This document shows, piece by piece, positions 1 through 4,651 of a stretch of DNA of 5,030 bases. A model generated the notes under the pieces. It had not been told where the DNA came from. It did no database searches and was given only the letters and a program-made list of their open reading frames with translations. The translations under genes and the position numbers were made by a program. Positions within the stretch are counted from its first letter, which is position 1; each line of letters begins with the position of its first letter. This DNA is from Zavarzinia sp. (GTDB lineage Bacteria; Pseudomonadota; Alphaproteobacteria; Zavarziniales; Zavarziniaceae): the NCBI GenBank assembly GCA_028694545.1, contig JAQVKV010000259.1, positions 1 to 5,030 of the forward strand, given 5' to 3'.

Positions 1-840
1 CTGACGATCACCACCGAGGTCGAGAATTATCCCGGCTTCGCCGAGGCGATCCAGGGCCCCTGGCTGATGGAGCAGATGGAGGCGCAGGCGCGCAACGTCG
101 GCACCACCATCCTCGACGACATCATCACCGAAGTCGATTTCACCGGACGCCCCTTCACGCTGAAGGGCGATTCGGGGACGGAATACACGGCGGACGCGGT
201 AGTGATCGCGACCGGCGCCACCGCGAAATGGCTGGGCCTGCCGTCGGAACAGAAGTTCCAGGGCTTCGGCGTCTCGGCCTGCGCCACCTGCGACGGTTTC
301 TTCTATCGCGGCAAGGAAGTCGTGGTGGTCGGCGGCGGCAATTCGGCGGTCGAGGAGGCCCTGTACCTCACCAATCACGCCAGCAAGGTGACCCTGATCC
401 ACCGCCGGGGCGAACTCCGCGCCGACAAGACCAACCAGCGCCGCCTGCTCGCCCATCCCAAGGTCAACGTGATCTGGAACACGGCGATCGAGGAGATTCT
501 GGGCACGGACGATCCGCCGGGGGTCACCGGGGTACGCCTGAAGAATCTCGTCACCGGCGCGGTTTCGGAGCTGGCGACCGACGGTTTCTTCGTCGCCATC
601 GGCCATTCGCCGGCGACGGAACTGTTCAAGGGCAAGCTGCCCATGGACGAGCACGGCTATCTGCTGACGGCGCCGGATTCGACGGCGACCAGCGTTCCCG
701 GCGTCTTCGCCGCCGGCGACGTGAAGGACCATATCTTCCGCCAGGCGGTCACCTCCGCCGGCATGGGCTGCATGGCCGCGCTGGAAGCGGAACGCTTCCT
801 CGGCCAGCAAGAAGACGGGCAGGCGGCCGCGGCGCAATGA
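1..840 (+). CDS. trxB: Thioredoxin reductase (NADPH), 5'-truncated by the window edge
   Basis: Cytoplasmic FAD enzyme that transfers electrons from NADPH to thioredoxin, feeding peroxiredoxins, ribonucleotide reductase and cytoplasmic Msr enzymes. The frame is open from base 1 and begins LTITTEVENYPGF, which aligns with about residue 44 of E. coli TrxB, so roughly 43 N-terminal residues with the first FAD GxGxxG motif lie outside. In the 279 visible residues: redox-active CATC at 94-97 (bases 280-291) inside SACATCDGFF; NADPH-binding GGGNSAVEEA near 111; the NADP-phosphate motif HRRGELR at 134; the second FAD motif GVFAAGDV from 234; and the C-terminal RQAVTSAGMGCMAALEAERFL region, one residue shorter here than written in E. 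coli style comparisons. The tail ends in a short Gln/Ala-rich stretch. The internal ATG at 67 is not the start. lysR follows after 34 nt on the same strand, suggesting co-transcription. Assignment is secure because all hallmark motifs are intact. Confidence 0.97.
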   Translation: MTITTEVENYPGFAEAIQGPWLMEQMEAQARNVGTTILDDIITEVDFTGRPFTLKGDSGTEYTADAVVIATGATAKWLGLPSEQKFQGFGVSACATCDGFFYRGKEVVVVGGGNSAVEEALYLTNHASKVTLIHRRGELRADKTNQRRLLAHPKVNVIWNTAIEEILGTDDPPGVTGVRLKNLVTGAVSELATDGFFVAIGHSPATELFKGKLPMDEHGYLLTAPDSTATSVPGVFAAGDVKDHIFRQAVTSAGMGCMAALEAERFLGQQEDGQAAAAQ

Positions 841-874
841 TCGCCACGGGACGTGCGCATCGGGGGGGCGCGCG

Positions 875-1768
875 ATGATGGATTGGGACAAGCTCAGGAT
901 TTTCCACGCCGTCGCCGAGGCAGGCAGCTTCACCCATGCGGGTGAAGTGCTGAACCTCTCGCAATCGGCGGTCAGTCGTCAGATCAGCGCCCTCGAGGAA
1001 AGCCTGAAGGTTTCCCTCTTCCATCGCCATGCGCGCGGCCTGATCCTCACCGAACAGGGCGAACTCCTGTTCCGCACGGCCCATGAAGTCTTCGCCAAGC
1101 TCGCCATGGCGGAAGCGATGCTGGCGGATTCCAAGGACAAGCCCCGGGGCGAACTGCGGGTCACCACCACGGTTGCCTTCGGCATGCTGTGGCTGACCCC
1201 ACGCATCAAGGAATTCGCCGATCTCTATCCGGACATCCGCGTCCACCTGATCCTCGACGACGACGAGCTGGACCTCGGCATGCGCGAGGCGGATATCGCC
1301 ATCCGTTTCCGCGCCCCGGTGCAGGCCGATCTGGTGCAGCGCCGCCTGGTGCCGGTGACCAACCACCTCTATGCCTCGCCTGCCTATTTGAAGCGCTTCG
1401 GCGCGCCGAAGTCGCTCGAGGACCTGGATAACCACGCGCTGCTTGCCTATGGCGCGGCGGTCCCTCAGGCACTGGCCGACGTGAACTGGCTGCTCGGCAA
1501 GTCCACCGACCCGCAAAAGCCGCGCAAGCCGGTGTTCACGGTCAACAACATCTACGGCCTGATGCTGGCGGTCGAATCCGGCCTCGGCATCGCCGCCCTG
1601 CCCGACTATGTGGCACGCGGCAACACCAAGCTGACGCAGGTCCTGCCCGAAAACGGCGGCCCGACCTTCGACACCTATTTCGTCTACCCCGAGGAACTGC
1701 GCGACACCAAGCGCATCGCCGTCTTCCGCGATTTCATGCTGCGGAAAGTGGCGGAATGGGGTTTCTGA
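875..1768 (+). CDS. LysR-family transcriptional regulator
   Basis: Complete 297-residue LysR-type regulator, the usual family length. The N-terminal winged HTH spans about residues 5-62 (LRIFHAVAEAGSFTHAGEVL, then LSQSAVSRQISALEESL and the wing HARGLILTEQGE), followed by a linker helix and a periplasmic-binding-protein-like effector domain from about residue 94 (GELRVTTTVAFGMLWLTPRI) to the end. Two tandem ATGs (875 and 878) could start it; a G-run at 862-868 serves as a poor ribosome site. It follows trxB in the same direction. The protein contains no cysteine, so it cannot sense peroxide through thiols as OxyR does. Its ligand and regulon cannot be told from sequence. LysR proteins usually control a divergent neighbour, but here the upstream gene is co-directional, so trxB is only a possible target. 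Family assignment is firm; the role is unknown. Confidence 0.95.
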   Translation: MMDWDKLRIFHAVAEAGSFTHAGEVLNLSQSAVSRQISALEESLKVSLFHRHARGLILTEQGELLFRTAHEVFAKLAMAEAMLADSKDKPRGELRVTTTVAFGMLWLTPRIKEFADLYPDIRVHLILDDDELDLGMREADIAIRFRAPVQADLVQRRLVPVTNHLYASPAYLKRFGAPKSLEDLDNHALLAYGAAVPQALADVNWLLGKSTDPQKPRKPVFTVNNIYGLMLAVESGLGIAALPDYVARGNTKLTQVLPENGGPTFDTYFVYPEELRDTKRIAVFRDFMLRKVAEWGF

Positions 1769-1783
1769 CCCGGCCCTGCTCGC

Positions 1784-1852
1784 CCGCGCCCCGTTGAATC
1801 GGGGCGCGGCGCCCCCCGTGGCGCCCGGTTGCCGCATGGCCCCGGGGCGGCA
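1784..1852 (+). repeat. GC-rich hairpin cluster after lysR
   Basis: Starting 16 nt after the lysR stop there is a perfect 10-bp stem (1784-1793 with 1800-1809, loop TTGAAT). GGCGCC occurs at 1808-1813 and again at 1820-1825, and TGCCGC (1830-1835) can pair with GCGGCA (1847-1852). No T-tract follows any of them, so none is a canonical intrinsic terminator. They may stabilise the lysR mRNA 3' end, slow polymerase or assist Rho-dependent termination. The structures are visible in the sequence; the function is inferred. Confidence 0.5.
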
Positions 1853-1888
1853 TCATGTCGCCTCGAAATATTGCAACGCAGCAATCCG

Positions 1889-1925
1889 AAATCCCAGTAA
1901 CAAATTGATATTACTGGGATTTTTT
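1889..1925 (+). terminator. Intrinsic terminator downstream of lysR
   Basis: A perfect 12-bp stem (1889-1900 with 1911-1922; core AATCCCAGTAA / TTACTGGGATT) with a 10-nt loop is followed by a run of T ending at 1925 (TTTTTT at 1920-1925, partly within the stem). The orientation serves plus-strand transcripts. It lies about 120 nt after the lysR stop, so it most simply ends the trxB-lysR mRNA after a long 3' UTR. A small hairpin (ATTGC 1870-1874 with GCAAT 1881-1885) sits just before it. The region is notably more AT-rich than its surroundings. Confidence 0.8.
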
Positions 1926-2011
1926 GACCTTGACGGTTCCATGCATTTTTTGCAACAGCCGCCGCTCGCAATAGCAATGGTGACTTCGCGGGCGCGGCAC
2001 TAAATAGGTTC

Positions 2012-2172
2012 TCGACGCCGCTGTTCGCAGCGGCCTTGAATGCGGGACCACTCTCCTCCCCGGTCCCGCATTCGGTCAGGTGGTTTGCCCCCCATTCCCC
2101 TGACCACTTCACGGTCTTTCCGTGAAGCCTCCCTGTATGACTTGCCGGGCCCCCGTGGCCCGGCTTTTTTTT
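2012..2172 (+). ncRNA. Candidate structured small RNA with CCUCC-type motifs
   Basis: Consecutive well-formed hairpins with no coding potential, ending in a strong intrinsic terminator. SL1: 7 bp, 2017-2023 with 2028-2034, loop TTCG. SL2: 12 bp, 2038-2049 with 2062-2073, 12-nt loop ACTCTCCTCCCC. SL3: 7 bp, 2074-2080 with 2099-2105, pyrimidine-rich loop with six consecutive C. SL4: 8 bp, 2107-2114 with 2120-2127, loop TCTTT. A single-stranded linker with CCTCCC (2128-2133) leads to terminator stem 2144-2164 and eight T. The exposed CCUCC motifs are complementary to Shine-Dalgarno sequences, as in the CcsR/'cuckoo' and several alpha-r sRNAs of Alphaproteobacteria. The 5' end is a guess from a weak -10-like TAAATA at 2001-2006; no good -35 was found. 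It starts after the upstream terminator, so it is probably an independent transcript. I do not recognise it as 6S, SRP, RNase P or tmRNA. Confidence 0.65.
2144..2172 (+). terminator. Strong intrinsic terminator of the candidate sRNA
   Basis: Perfect 8-bp all-GC stem GCCGGGCC / GGCCCGGC (2144-2151 with 2157-2164), 5-nt loop CCCGT, followed immediately by eight T (2165-2172). This is the best terminator in the window and works only for plus-strand transcription. No protein gene precedes it for about 375 nt and another terminator lies between, which implies that a separate short transcript ends here. Confidence 0.9.
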
Positions 2173-2230
2173 CGCCACGCGACACGTCCGCACAGAAACA
2201 TCCAAATCGGATTTATTTACCATAGGCCTC

Positions 2231-2267
2231 GGGCAGGATTCCGCGTCAATGCCTTGGAATCCCGCCC
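2231..2267. repeat. Isolated 12-bp inverted repeat
   Basis: GGGCAGGATTCC (2231-2242) pairs with GGAATCCCGCCC (2256-2267) with one A-C mismatch and a 13-nt loop. The palindromes AGGCCT (2224-2229) and CCTAGG (2267-2272) flank it. No T-tract on either strand, so it is not an obvious terminator. It sits between the sRNA terminator and the promoter of the downstream operon and could be a protein-binding site or a remnant of a mobile repeat. The function is unknown. Confidence 0.45.
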
Positions 2268-2305
2268 CTAGGTGCCCAGCAGGCCGCCATTCTAACAACC
2301 ATTTT

Positions 2306-2331
2306 GGAACTTGATGCGGTCGAATTTGGTT
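2306..2331 (+). promoter_or_regulatory. Candidate general-stress (EcfG/RpoE2-type) promoter
   Basis: GGAAC (2306-2310), 17 nt, then GGTT (2328-2331). The alphaproteobacterial general-stress sigma EcfG/RpoE2/SigT recognises GGAAC-N16/17-CGTT, so only the first base of the -10 differs. The predicted start, near 2337-2340, falls just before the leader hairpin (2341-2394) and about 65 nt upstream of the ORF at 2406. The position and direction are right for the unknown operon. A short consensus can arise by chance, hence the moderate confidence. Confidence 0.4.
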
Positions 2332-2340
2332 TGTTTTTGG

Positions 2341-2394
2341 CTCAAGTTTTACCCCATGGCGGCGCCGGTCGGTGGACCGCCATTGTAACTTGAG
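2341..2394 (+). promoter_or_regulatory. Leader hairpin enclosing the Shine-Dalgarno of the 2406 ORF
   Basis: Two-step inverted repeat: outer CTCAAGTT (2341-2348) with AACTTGAG (2387-2394), inner ATGGCGG (2356-2362) with CCGCCAT (2377-2383), separated by a 7-versus-3-nt internal loop and closed by a 14-nt loop. The only purine-rich ribosome site for the ATG at 2406 is GAGG at 2392-2395, whose first three bases are in the 3' arm, so folding would hide it. This could be an RNA thermometer-like or sRNA-controlled switch, or simply a DNA operator palindrome. Confidence 0.4.
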
Positions 2395-2405
2395 GCTTGA
2401 AATCG

Positions 2406-2687
2406 ATGGAATCCCGACGCAATTCGCCGTCCGACAGCCAATGGCTTGTCGCCATGACTGTCCAGCAGATCGAGTCAATGCGCCGGGAAATTCAGGCCGG
2501 TGTCTTCGACGCCGTCATGACCGCGAACCGAGATTTTCTGGACAGCCGGCTGAAGCAGGACGACCTGGCCCTCGCCCACGAAATCGCCTGTGTGCTGAAA
2601 GACGGGCTGTCGCTGGCCGAAGTTGTCCTTGATCATCTGAAGACAACCGCGAAAGCTGACCCCATCCCTCCCCTTATTCGCGAGTGA
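2406..2687 (+). CDS. Conserved-looking hypothetical protein, first gene of a two-gene operon
   Basis: 93-residue protein of unknown function. I recognise no family. It has a polar Ser/Arg-rich N-terminus, then mostly predicted alpha-helix: WLVAMTVQQIESMRREIQ, a middle segment around FDAVMTANRDFLDSRLK, and LSLAEVVLDHLK, ending in a Pro-containing tail. There is one cysteine (in EIACVL), no signal peptide and no membrane segment. Start choice: ATG 2406 has GAGG ten bases upstream; TTG 2397 would extend it by three residues but has its ribosome site too close; ATG 2454 is a shorter alternative. The stop is adjacent to or overlaps the start of the next gene, implying translational coupling. Reality is supported by the coupling, the intact frame in GC-rich DNA, and the promoter-like sequence and leader structure upstream. 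Confidence 0.65.
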   Translation: MESRRNSPSDSQWLVAMTVQQIESMRREIQAGVFDAVMTANRDFLDSRLKQDDLALAHEIACVLKDGLSLAEVVLDHLKTTAKADPIPPLIRE

Positions 2688-2692
2688 TACCG

Positions 2693-2980
2693 ATGTACAG
2701 ACAAGCCTTCGTCCCTGTCACCGGCGTCACCGGCCGCGTCAAGGTCGCCGAACGCCAGCTTCTCGATCTTCTGCGCGTGTTGCGGGACCGCGGCGCCAAG
2801 GCCGATTTCGGACTCGTGCCCCGCAATACCTGCCGCCTCGACCTTGGCATGGACGGGTTCGAACTGGACGCCCTGCTGCGCCGGGCCAGGCAGCTCGGCC
2901 TGGTCGACGTCGGTCAGGCCTATGACCATGTCGTCATCACCCAGCGCGGCATCGAGCGCCTGGGCCAGGGCTTCCACTAA
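2693..2980 (+). CDS. Small winged-helix-like protein, second gene of the operon
   Basis: 95 residues from ATG 2693. GTG 2684 would add three residues and overlap the previous stop as GTGA, so the start is uncertain; GAG at 2682-2684 lies at a usable distance from the ATG. The order of elements suggests a winged helix: helix AERQLLDLLRVLRDRGA (about residues 19-35), a second helical block FELDALLRRARQLGLVDV (about 56-73), then a beta-wing ending VVITQRGIERLG, which resembles the strand-Thr-x-x-Gly-helix ending common in wHTH regulators (MarR, PadR and others). It could bind DNA, possibly the repeated motif upstream of its own operon, or use the fold for protein contacts. Fold assignment is by eye. 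It converges on msrP with only 3 bp between stops. Confidence 0.75.
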   Translation: MYRQAFVPVTGVTGRVKVAERQLLDLLRVLRDRGAKADFGLVPRNTCRLDLGMDGFELDALLRRARQLGLVDVGQAYDHVVITQRGIERLGQGFH

Positions 2981-2983
2981 TCC

Positions 2984-3988
2984 TCACATGTAGAGGGCTT
3001 CGTTCTCCAGGCCCTTGTAGAGACCGGCAACCTGCTCGCCATAGCCATTGAAGAGCAGCGTCGGGCGGCGGTCGTCGGTGCCAAGCACGCGCTCGTAGGC
3101 CTGCGACCAGCGCGGATGCGGAACCTGCGGGTTCACATTGGCCCAGAAGCCGTATTCATCCGGGCTCAGGTCCTGCCAGAAATTCACCGGCCGACTGTCG
3201 GTCAGGGTGATGCGCACGATCGACTTGATCGACTTGAAGCCATATTTCCACGGCAGGGCAAGGCGCAGGGGCGCGCCGAACTGCGGCGCCGCCGGCTTGC
3301 CATAGACACCCGTCACCATGAAGGCGAGGTCGTTCGCCGCCTCTTCCATGGTCAGGCCCTCGACATAGGGCCAGGGATAGAAGGGCTGGCGCTGGCCGCT
3401 GGCCACATCCGGATTGTTGAAAGTCTCGAAGCGGACATAGCGGGCGCCGGCCTGCGGTTCCGCCATGGCGAGAAGATCGCGCAGCGGAAAACCTGTCCAG
3501 GGCACGGCCATCGACCATGCCTCGACACAGCGATGGCGGTAGAGCCGCTCCTCGAGCGATACGCGCGACAGCAGGTCATCGACGGCAAGGCGCAGAGGCT
3601 TTGCCACCATGCCGTCGATCACGACTTCCCACGGACGGACCTGCAGCTTGTCGGCATGGGCCCAGATCTGCTTGTGGGTGCCGAATTCGTAGAAATTATT
3701 GTAGGTCGAGGCCCATTGCTCGTCCGTCACCGCGCGATCGAGGGTGAAGGCCTCGTTACGTTTCGCAGGATAGAGATGAGCGGAAGGATCGGGCGCCGCC
3801 GTGGCGCCACTCGCGGCACCGGGGGCCGCCGAAACATCGCCAGAGACCGCATCATCACAGCCTGCGACCGCGAGGGCGGTGCCCGCCATTGCCAGTTTCA
3901 TCAGGCGCCTGCGATCAAGGAAGACGGACTCTGGCGTCGCCTCCCCTTCCCTCAACTGGTCCCAGGCCCTGCGGATGCGGATCAGCAT
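2984..3988 (-). CDS. msrP: Protein-methionine-sulfoxide reductase catalytic subunit MsrP (YedY family)
   Basis: 334-residue molybdopterin enzyme, the same length as E. coli MsrP, which reduces methionine sulfoxide in envelope proteins with electrons from the membrane haem protein MsrQ. The precursor has a Tat signal: DRRRLMKLAMAGTALAVAG (residues 25-43). The sulfite-oxidase-type fold follows, with TYNNFYEFGT at 95-104 (cofactor pocket), HRCVEAWSMAVPW with the molybdenum-ligand Cys154, GKPAAPQFGAPLRLALPWKYG, and KSIKSIVRI. Start ATG 3988 has GGAG (3997-4000) eight bases upstream on the minus strand. Odd: the signal ends in LAVAGC, a lipobox-like site at Cys44, followed by an Ala/Gly/Pro-rich stretch of about 25 residues, so it might be a lipoprotein. 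msrQ, normally next to msrP, is not adjacent: downstream is the convergent unknown operon and upstream is dps, 98 bp away. Confidence 0.95.
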   Translation of the reverse strand: MLIRIRRAWDQLREGEATPESVFLDRRRLMKLAMAGTALAVAGCDDAVSGDVSAAPGAASGATAAPDPSAHLYPAKRNEAFTLDRAVTDEQWASTYNNFYEFGTHKQIWAHADKLQVRPWEVVIDGMVAKPLRLAVDDLLSRVSLEERLYRHRCVEAWSMAVPWTGFPLRDLLAMAEPQAGARYVRFETFNNPDVASGQRQPFYPWPYVEGLTMEEAANDLAFMVTGVYGKPAAPQFGAPLRLALPWKYGFKSIKSIVRITLTDSRPVNFWQDLSPDEYGFWANVNPQVPHPRWSQAYERVLGTDDRRPTLLFNGYGEQVAGLYKGLENEALYM

Positions 3989-4012
3989 GGCGAATACTCC
4001 GGCAATGACGAT

Positions 4013-4022
4013 CTACCGGTAG
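4013..4022. promoter_or_regulatory. Perfect 10-bp palindrome upstream of msrP
   Basis: CTACCGGTAG is a perfect palindrome 24 bp upstream of the msrP start codon, in the expected promoter-proximal region for the minus strand. It could be an operator half-site set or chance. No recognisable -35/-10 pair was found around it. Confidence 0.25.
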
Positions 4023-4034
4023 GTTCGCCGGGAT

Positions 4035-4061
4035 CGGCCGACAGGTTACACCTGTCGGCCG
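4035..4061 (-). terminator. 12-bp hairpin between dps and msrP (possible terminator without U-tract)
   Basis: Perfect 12-bp inverted repeat, CGGCCGACAGGT (4035-4046) with ACCTGTCGGCCG (4050-4061), with a 3-nt loop. It lies 25 bp beyond the dps stop in the direction of dps transcription and 46 bp before the msrP start. No T-tract follows on either strand. It could end dps transcription in a factor-assisted way, protect the dps mRNA 3' end so that dps is expressed more than msrP, or act as an operator for msrP. Confidence 0.4.
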
Positions 4062-4086
4062 TCCAAAAGCACGCCGTCGTCGAAAA

Positions 4087-4572
4087 TCAGGCGAGCGACG
4101 CGCGCAGCATCCACGCGGCCTTCTCCGAAGCCGCGATACGGCCCACAACCATGTCGGCCGAGGCGGTGTCGCCCAGATCGCCGAGTTCGCTCTCCGCCTT
4201 GCGGAAGTTGCGCACCAGCGTCTCATGGGTGGCGAGGACGTCGCGCACCATCTCGTCCGGCGTGGCACCTTCCGCCGCTTCCCCGATCGAGGTCAGCTTG
4301 GCGAAAGCGGCCAGCGAGCCCGGCGCCTTGTAACCGAGGACGCGGATACGCTCGGCAATCTCGTCGACCGAATCGTGCAGTTCGGTGTACTGCTCGTCGA
4401 ACACGGAATGCAGCTGACGGAACTGCGGACCGGTGACGTTCCAGTGGTAGTTGTGGACCTTGAGATAGGCGGTGAACGTATCCGCCAGAACGGTGCTCAG
4501 AATGCCGGCCGCCTTTTCACGGGCCGCATCGTCCAGGCCGATGTCGATAGCCGGTTCGTTCGTCTTTGCCAT
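4087..4572 (-). CDS. dps: Dps family ferritin-like DNA-protection protein
   Basis: 161 residues, usual Dps length. Dps dodecamers oxidise Fe(II) with hydrogen peroxide, store the iron, and in many species bind DNA, limiting Fenton damage in the cytoplasm. The inter-subunit ferroxidase residues are all present with canonical spacing: His43 (in HNYHWNVTGP), His55, Asp59 (in LHSVFDEQY), Asp70 and Glu74 (in VDEIAERI). The N-terminus is short and has only one Lys before residue 20, so N-terminal-tail DNA binding of the E. coli kind is doubtful. ATG 4572 is preceded by AGGAGG (4581-4586) eight bases upstream, the strongest ribosome site in the window. An Irr-type iron box lies in its 79-bp upstream gap. 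msrP lies 98 bp downstream on the same strand, beyond a hairpin. Confidence 0.96.
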   Translation of the reverse strand: MAKTNEPAIDIGLDDAAREKAAGILSTVLADTFTAYLKVHNYHWNVTGPQFRQLHSVFDEQYTELHDSVDEIAERIRVLGYKAPGSLAAFAKLTSIGEAAEGATPDEMVRDVLATHETLVRNFRKAESELGDLGDTASADMVVGRIAASEKAAWMLRASLA

Positions 4573-4632
4573 GATCTATTCCTCCTGTCCTTGGTGGATA
4601 TGTAGTCAGGGTTCCCGCTGGCCGCAAGACAT

Positions 4633-4651
4633 ATTTTAGAATATTTCCAAA
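4633..4651 (-). promoter_or_regulatory. Irr box (ICE) overlapping the probable dps promoter
   Basis: TTTAGAA (4635-4641), TAT, TTCCAAA (4645-4651): 13 of 14 arm positions match the iron control element TTTAGAA-N3-TTCTAAA bound by the alphaproteobacterial iron regulator Irr. On the minus strand TAAAAT (4633-4638) matches five of six bases of the -10 consensus and overlaps the box, predicting a start near 4626 and a leader of about 50 nt. No convincing -35 is seen. Overlap suggests repression when Irr is active (low iron), which is logical for an iron-storage gene. Confidence 0.65.

Larger units (their letters stand above)
2284..2394. repeat. Three copies of a bipartite motif CCGCCAT ... AACTTGA
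   Basis: CCGCCAT followed by AACTTGA occurs at 2284-2290/2308-2314 (spacer 17) and 2377-2383/2387-2393 (spacer 3), and in inverted orientation at 2342-2348/2356-2362 (spacer 7). The direct copies share CCGCCATTSTAAC with 12 of 13 identical bases (2284-2296 and 2377-2389). They cluster just before the unknown two-gene operon, and the first AACTTGA overlaps the putative -35 element. A possible reading is an operator array for the winged-helix protein of that operon; the unequal spacers argue against one rigid dimer site. Confidence 0.4.

Noticed and set aside
228..878. 216-codon plus-strand frame inside trxB
   Set aside because: Arg/Gly-rich out-of-frame shadow of trxB.
749..1837. 362-codon open frame on the minus strand opposite lysR
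   Set aside because: Antisense shadow in GC-rich DNA; His/Arg/Gln-rich composition with no domain, while the plus strand encodes a full LysR protein.
1872..1880. TGC-AAC-GCA, resembling a PhaR (PHA regulator) half-site
   Set aside because: No phasin or PHA gene is visible and it better fits a small hairpin preceding the terminator.
1794..2003. Small plus-strand ORF of 69 codons after lysR
   Set aside because: Passes through the 1889-1925 terminator, has no ribosome site, and its composition is unconvincing.
2012..2172. Reading the structured region as a transcription attenuator for the 2406 operon
   Set aside because: The operon has its own promoter-like sequence about 130 nt downstream, and I found no alternative antiterminator pairing.
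2012..2172. 6S, SRP (4.5S), RNase P or tmRNA
   Set aside because: No long single rod, no GGAAGCAGCC-type SRP loop, no RNase P core and no tRNA-like domain; the architecture is a string of short hairpins.
1684..2478. 264-codon minus-strand open frame across the 1769-2405 gap
   Set aside because: Runs through two plus-strand terminators and the sRNA hairpins; its translation has low-complexity composition with no motif, and it overlaps lysR and the 2406 gene.
3116..4333. 405-codon plus-strand open frame
   Set aside because: Antisense to msrP and dps, both of which have intact hallmark residues; no recognisable domain.
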